This document shows positions 59,556 to 64,000 of a stretch of 64,000 bases of DNA, one piece after another. The DNA is taken from NCBI RefSeq assembly GCF_963259705.1, contig NC_081851.1:16342145-16406144 (forward strand), in the 5' to 3' direction. Source of the stretch: Myotis daubentonii (taxonomy: Eukaryota > Chordata > Mammalia > Chiroptera > Vespertilionidae). Positions within the stretch are counted from its first letter, which is position 1; every line of letters starts with the position of its first letter. Below the pieces are notes generated by a model that made no database searches, had not been told where the DNA came from, and was given only the letters and a program-made list of their open reading frames with translations. The translations under genes were made by a program, and so were the position numbers.

Positions 59556-59862
59556 CTCTGTCTTAGTGTTTAGGCTGCTATGACAAAAATACCATAAACC
59601 GCATGGCTTATAAGCAACAATTTATTTCTCATGATTCTGCAGGCTGGGAAGTCCAAGATCACGGTGCTGGTAGTTTCAGTGTCTGCTGAGGGCCTGCTTT
59701 CTGGCTCATTGCCAACCTTCCCTTCACTGGGTCCTCACTTTGTGGAAGGGGCACGAATGCCAGTCAGGAATGCTCCACTCTCATGACCTAAGCACCTCCT
59801 CCACACACCATCACATACAGCATATGGTTTCCACATGGGAATTTTGGGGCGGGGGGGGGGGG
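59556..59862 (-). mobile_element. MLT1A-like LTR (ERVL-MaLR)
   Basis: TGCTATGACAAAAATACCAT, GCTGGGAAGTCCAAGATCA, CACTCTCATGACCTAAGCAC and GGTTTCCACATGGGAATTTT are the inverse of the MLT1A consensus seen at 16958. A G-run follows. Confidence 0.75.
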
Positions 59863-60118
59863 ACAAGTATTCAGTCCTCTCAGCACATTCCTTCTTGTAT
59901 TGAAGTCTTCTGAGAAGAGGCATTTGAGCTAAACCCTGAGGGCTGGCATTCCAAATAAAGAAATGAGGATGTACCCAGATCCCAAGACCACAAAGTGCAA
60001 GGTGTGTTTGGGGATGCTCAGGAGATGATCTTAGTGCAGACATAGGTTTCAGCCAATTTTATATTTCTGGATAAAGAATTTGAACTTGATTTCTTAGGCC
60101 ATAAGTTGTCTATTGAAA

Positions 60119-60127
<9 letters not shown>

Positions 60128-60179
<52 letters not shown>
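60128..60179. repeat. (TA)n(CA)n microsatellite
   Basis: A TA run passes directly into a CA run and abuts an inverted SINE. Confidence 0.95.
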
Positions 60180-60182
60180 GTT

Positions 60183-60199
60183 TTCACCTGAGGATATAT

Positions 60200-60238
<39 letters not shown>

Positions 60239-60415
60239 GAGAGAGAAAGAGAGAGACATCTATGTGAAAGAGAAACTTCAATCAATTGCCTCCTGCATGC
60301 CCCTCACCCGGGATCAAACTGCAACCTAGGTATGTGCCCTGATTGGAAATCAAACGCTCAACCTTTTTTGGTTACAAGAGGACACTCAACCAATTGAACA
60401 ACTGGGTCAGAGCTC
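60183..60415 (-). repeat. Ves SINE with (ATTT)n expansion
   Basis: Inverted copy. The A-rich 3' part has expanded into an ATTT run at about 60194-60237. Confidence 0.85.
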
Positions 60416-60427
60416 CATTGATATTTT

Positions 60428-60640
60428 TTAAAAATATATATTTCTTTATTGATTTCAGAGAGGAAGGGAGGAGAGATAGAAACATCAATGATGTGAGAGA
60501 ATCATAGATCACCTGCCTTCTGCACACCCCCTACTGGGGATGGAGCCTGCAACCCAGGCATATGCCCTTGGCCTGGGTCGAACCTGGGAACCCTCAGTCC
60601 ACAGGCTGACTCTGTATACACTGAGCCAAGCAGGCTAGGG
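60428..60640 (-). repeat. Ves SINE
   Basis: Inverted copy from TTTCTTTATTGATTTCAGAG to CTGAGCCAAGCAGGCTAGGG. Confidence 0.9.
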
Positions 60641-60899
60641 CTCCATTGACATTTTTAACCTAGACATCCTATGCAGTGGGAGAGCAGAGCTCAGGAAAGT
60701 TTTCTAGTTTCCATCAGTGTGAGATTGTACAGCTAAGTCCAAGGAGAGCGAAGGCCGGTAAAGCTGGGGTGCTTCATCCAGGTCTAGGGGTCACCTGGGG
60801 GTGTGTCTGTGAAGCTCAGAAATTGCACGCCATGTTTCTGTGAGGACCTCTGTGTCTTTCCTGCACTTTTCACAGGGTCTGGCCCTACAGGGTGAAGGA

Positions 60900-61830
60900 G
60901 CACAGGCAGAGAGGAAATCAGCGCGCCCCTCACCGCCCCAGTACCACGGGGGAGCGAGCAGAACTGGCCTGGAAGTGCGGCAGCTCCCGGTGGAGGCAGC
61001 TCAGGCTCATAGTGACAGGACCCGGCGCAGATGGAGAGGCCGGGAGGGTCCGGTCACAGCTCAGACTCCAGCTGACCGGGTCCTGCTTCCGGGCTCCACG
61101 CAGCGCCAGGGATGGAGGCGGTACCGGTGGGCGGACCCAGCATCCTCCCCAAGGCGAGCTGAGCAGAACCGCGGACTGCGGCGCCTCCCGCGAGACCCGG
61201 TGCTTCAAGGCCCCGCCCCCGGGCCCCGCGCGAAGCAGGACGGGAAATTCAGCTGGGTCCCATCCTTTGGTTTTGGATCGGGAGCTAACGCCCTTGGTCC
61301 TAGGCTGCCGCTCACCGGTTCTCGGGAGCGGGGGGCGGAGGGGGAGGAAACGCTGCAGCGGTGGCGGAGTCCCCGTGACCGACTCTGCTGTGGCCCCCGG
61401 GGCGCAGCCGGGCTCCCGCGCCTCATGCGTCCCGAGTGACGCAGGCGAGGCCCGGCCGGCGGCGCTGCTGGTCGCCGCGTGTCCCTGACCCCGCACCCGA
61501 CCGCCCTGGGCGGCATGGCCTGGGCTCCCCGCTGCCCCTCCCCGCGCCGCCCCCACCCGGCCTCCTTCCCAGCTGAGCAAGGTGTCCCTGCGGCCTCAGC
61601 TCAGGGCGGGCCCGCCCAGCGGCCAGCGCTGCTGAGGCCCATCTCAGCCCGCGGGTCTCGCAGACCCTGAGGTCCTGGACGCGGCCCTTCCGCCCAGACC
61701 CAGCGCCTGTGCCTCCTGTGCCTTCGGGTCCCCGCCAGCCGCCTCGCGTGCTCTTGGCAGGTCCGCAGGTCCGTGTTCCCAGGAAGCGAGGCCGCGGTCT
61801 CCCTGCCAGCGCATCAGTTCAATGCGGTGC
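60900..61830. promoter_or_regulatory. CpG-rich block, possible CpG-island promoter
   Basis: This block is markedly richer in G+C and CpG than anything else in the window (for example CGCGCGAAG near 61228, and dense CGs at 61420-61500 and 61540-61620). It has the composition of a promoter CpG island. No first exon could be assigned on either strand, and the long open frames on both strands are a result of high GC. An LTR begins 58 bases to its right. Confidence 0.5.
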
Positions 61831-61887
61831 TGTTATAGGGCCCTGGGAAGCGCGCACACAGCTGGGGCTGCAAAGAACTAAATATAC

Positions 61888-62313
61888 TGAAAGGACAGAG
61901 CAGGACTGATGGCTGTGTCCTTAACCCCTCTTCCAGGAAAAAGCCTCAGGGTGTATCAGTTACTCGGCCTGCCCTTATCTCGACCAATGGGAAAGCGGGG
62001 GAAACTAGCCCAAGGCCAAAAGTATGCTGGCCACCCCCCCTGTCTTTGTGTAACCAGACACTAGCTGCACCCTGCCCTTGCTTCACTAGCCCCCCCCCCT
62101 CACTCAACCAACCAGAATCGGCCAAATCAGTGCCCACCCCCTGACCCCAAGCCCTATAAATTCTTTGTTCTCTTGGGATTCCGGGCTCTCTCTTGCACCC
62201 AGTAATGGAGGCAAGGGGGGGACCAAGCGAGCTTGTATAGGAGACCCTCCGCTTTTGCATCGGACTGGCTCCCTGGTGTGGTTTTTTGGGGATCTTGAAA
62301 TCTGGGCATAACA
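61888..62313 (+). mobile_element. Solo class I (gamma-like) LTR
   Basis: The 426-base LTR runs TGAAAGGACAG to GGGCATAACA and is flanked by the 4-bp duplication ATAC (61884-61887 and 62314-62317). It has CCAAT (about 61984), a TATA box (TATAAATTC near 62156) and a T/G-rich U5. No internal retroviral sequence remains, so it is the product of LTR-LTR recombination. The perfect target duplication and clean ends suggest a relatively young insertion. Confidence 0.85.
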
Positions 62314-62317
62314 ATAC

Positions 62318-62564
62318 GAATCAGCACAAAGTGGTCATTGTTCTGTGCAGGTGATTCTTTAATTACCGATTCTGTGGCTTCCTCTCAGAGTTAATAAGTT
62401 GGTTGACCCTTGACTAGAACATAGGAAGGCCGGCTGGATTTTATGGGTGTTTGGTGTAAGTTTTATAAGGCACTGTGGGGTGCACAGTCCTTCTCTGCCA
62501 GGGGCTGTACCCCCCGTGGACGCCGGGTAGTAGACAAAGAGGACATGAGAAGACAGAGGCATAT
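62318..62564. other. Unassigned sequence, possibly older LTR
   Basis: Nothing is firmly recognised. Together with 62784-63110 it may be a diverged LTR split by the SINE. Confidence 0.3.
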
Positions 62565-62574
62565 AGGAGAGTCT

Positions 62575-62773
62575 TTTTAAAAAAATATTTTCATTTTTTT
62601 ACGTAGAGGAAGGGAGAGGGATAGTTAGAAACATCATGAGAGAGAAACATCGATCAGCTGCCTCCTGCACACCCCGTACTGGGGATGTGCTTGCAACCAA
62701 GGTACATGCCCCTGGACTGGGACCCTTCAGTCCGCAGGCTGTTCTCTATCCATTGAGCCAAACCGGTTAGGGC
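62575..62773 (-). repeat. Ves SINE with exact target duplication
   Basis: Inverted SINE flanked by AGGAGAGTCT at 62565-62574 and 62774-62783. It ends ATTGAGCCAAACCGGTTAGG. Confidence 0.92.
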
Positions 62774-62783
62774 AGGAGAGTCT

Positions 62784-64000
62784 CTTTTGCAGGCCATGTA
62801 GCCATTGCTAACAAGGAGCCATCAGACAAAACGGTGCTTCAAAGTAGCTTCACACAGTGGCTGCGCCAAGCAGCCCTTGCTAATACAGTAGCAAACAGGA
62901 GCCATACCAAGCAGCCACCCACTGGCTGGTTAGTAACACGTTTATACTAACTTGGACACAAAGGCTTCCTGGCCAATAGTGACATCAGTATTTGGGTTAT
63001 AGTAAGGTACCCCTGCCCAGTGTGTACAGTACAATCTCTGTGTCCTTGCTTAGATTGGCCTTGAACATCCTGATTAGGATTCTTCTGCTCAGATTGGCCT
63101 TGAACATCCGGCGTACTCTGATTAGGCTCCCACAGGCACTATCTCAGTCATGGCCCAAGTTTAAGTGTTCCCAAAACTGACTTATCAGAAGGAGGAAAAA
63201 GTGTCATGAATGTGACATAACCGTTATCTCAGGAATAACACTTAATTCACAGAAAACATAACTGCAACCCTAGAGGAGCTGCATGGGAACCACAGGCTCA
63301 GATATTTCAGCCAAGAAAGCTGCTGGTGCCAAGAAGACCTCAGAGGAGAAACAAAGTCAAATTAAACTGTTTGTGATGTGAAAGCCATTTCAAACACGGT
63401 TTTTAAAGGTTGTCTAGTGCTGACATGAATGTTTGTTTTGATTCCTGAATTTGAGGATTGCAGCATAACCGCTATGCCACAAAACCGTTTTTCATATAAG
63501 AGTTGTCTGAGACAGAACTGTCATCCACCTTATACAGTGGCCACATTTGACTGGCTGTCAGTTACTGTTCGTAGAAATGTTCTGGAAGTAAGGGGTGAGG
63601 GCTCTTTCCACCCACAGCTCATCCACTTCTTTGTAGTAATAAGCTGAACTGTAGTAGATTATGTTCTTTCAAATCTAGAACTGTTAAGTTTGCAAACAAG
63701 CATGACTGTTCCATTGCCAGTAATTTTGTTCATGCCTTGGGCTTTTGGGTTTGCACCGGAAATTGGAATTGCTTGCAATTATATGTTTAGGTGGATTGAG
63801 GCTCAAAATTAATGATGACATTTAATAGTTTCTTAAAGCACCAAGTGGTTCAACTTTTGATGAATTAGAAATGATATGTTGTTTTTGTTTGTTTCATTTC
63901 AATATGCCAGTGATCTGTTAGGTGTGCTTTTTAAATGTTGTTCCAGCATTTGAACAGAAATGCCCTTAAATGTTGAGAGCCATTTACTATAAAGTAAAAC
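62784..64000. other. Unassigned sequence with a short duplicated segment
   Basis: A 20-base segment, AGATTGGCCTTGAACATCC plus its neighbour, occurs at about 63052 and 63091. From about 63300 the sequence looks like a coding end (AKKAAGAKKTSEEKQSQ-type frame ending at a TGA near 63380) followed by long 3' UTR-like DNA, suggesting a retrocopy. I could not identify the source gene. Confidence 0.3.

Noticed and set aside
60840..61580. Overlapping frames of about 200 codons on both strands
   Set aside because: They are explained by very high GC content. No domain or splice evidence was found.

Overview
The window is mammalian nuclear DNA, most probably from a vespertilionid bat. The reasons are about 19 tRNA-derived SINE copies of the Ves type (tRNA-like head, CT-rich or AG-rich body, ending near TCCTCAGGTGAGGAT), several HeliBat-type Helitrons (TC start, 3' hairpin, CTAG end, A|T target), bat-style L1 elements and hAT elements. 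This assignment rests on recognising repeat families by eye. No bacterial, plasmid or CRISPR features are present. The window is gene-poor and dominated by repeats.

Layout. 1-2785: inverted class I (gamma-like) endogenous retrovirus (ERV) with LTR, primer-binding site, splice donor and decayed gag. 3121-3560: first coding exon of a TRIM38-like gene. 5186-6630: beta-tubulin and NUP62 pseudogenes. 7824-9424: L1 scrap, Helitron, and an L1/DDX39A chimeric retrocopy. 10012-14490: a class II (K-like) ERV complex. It contains an intact SKP1 retrocopy just downstream of a same-strand LTR, and an LTR-driven retroviral transcript that was copied back into the genome with a poly(A) tail and a 17-bp target duplication. 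14491-18080: hAT, L1 5' end, a CCT repeat, SINEs, an MLT1A-like LTR and an SF3B5 pseudogene. 20972-28790: a near full-length inverted L1 whose tail holds two head-to-tail Helitrons, one with a large minisatellite. 29560-36380: SINEs, MIRs and unassigned sequence.

36384-44450 (minus strand): six phase-compatible exons of a coiled-coil protein I cannot name, with an FBXO31 retrocopy in antisense inside one intron. 50259-52107 (minus strand): two exons of a degraded, still intron-bearing NOM1 copy. 52412-56362: two L1s back to back on the plus strand. 56694-60640: Helitron, hAT, MLT1A-like LTR and SINEs. 60900-61830: a CpG-rich block. 61888-62313: a solo gamma-type LTR with a clean 4-bp target duplication. 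The remainder is unassigned.

The only plausible host genes are the TRIM38-like exon and the coiled-coil locus, and both carry lesions (a lost RING zinc ligand and an in-frame stop). Most other protein similarity comes from retrocopies (SKP1, FBXO31, NUP62, SF3B5, DDX39A, tubulin). The most interesting structures are the 10.0-14.5 kb ERV/SKP1 complex and the Helitron pair in the L1 tail. Family names come from recognition of the sequence, and repeat boundaries are accurate to about 10-30 bases unless a terminus or target duplication is stated.
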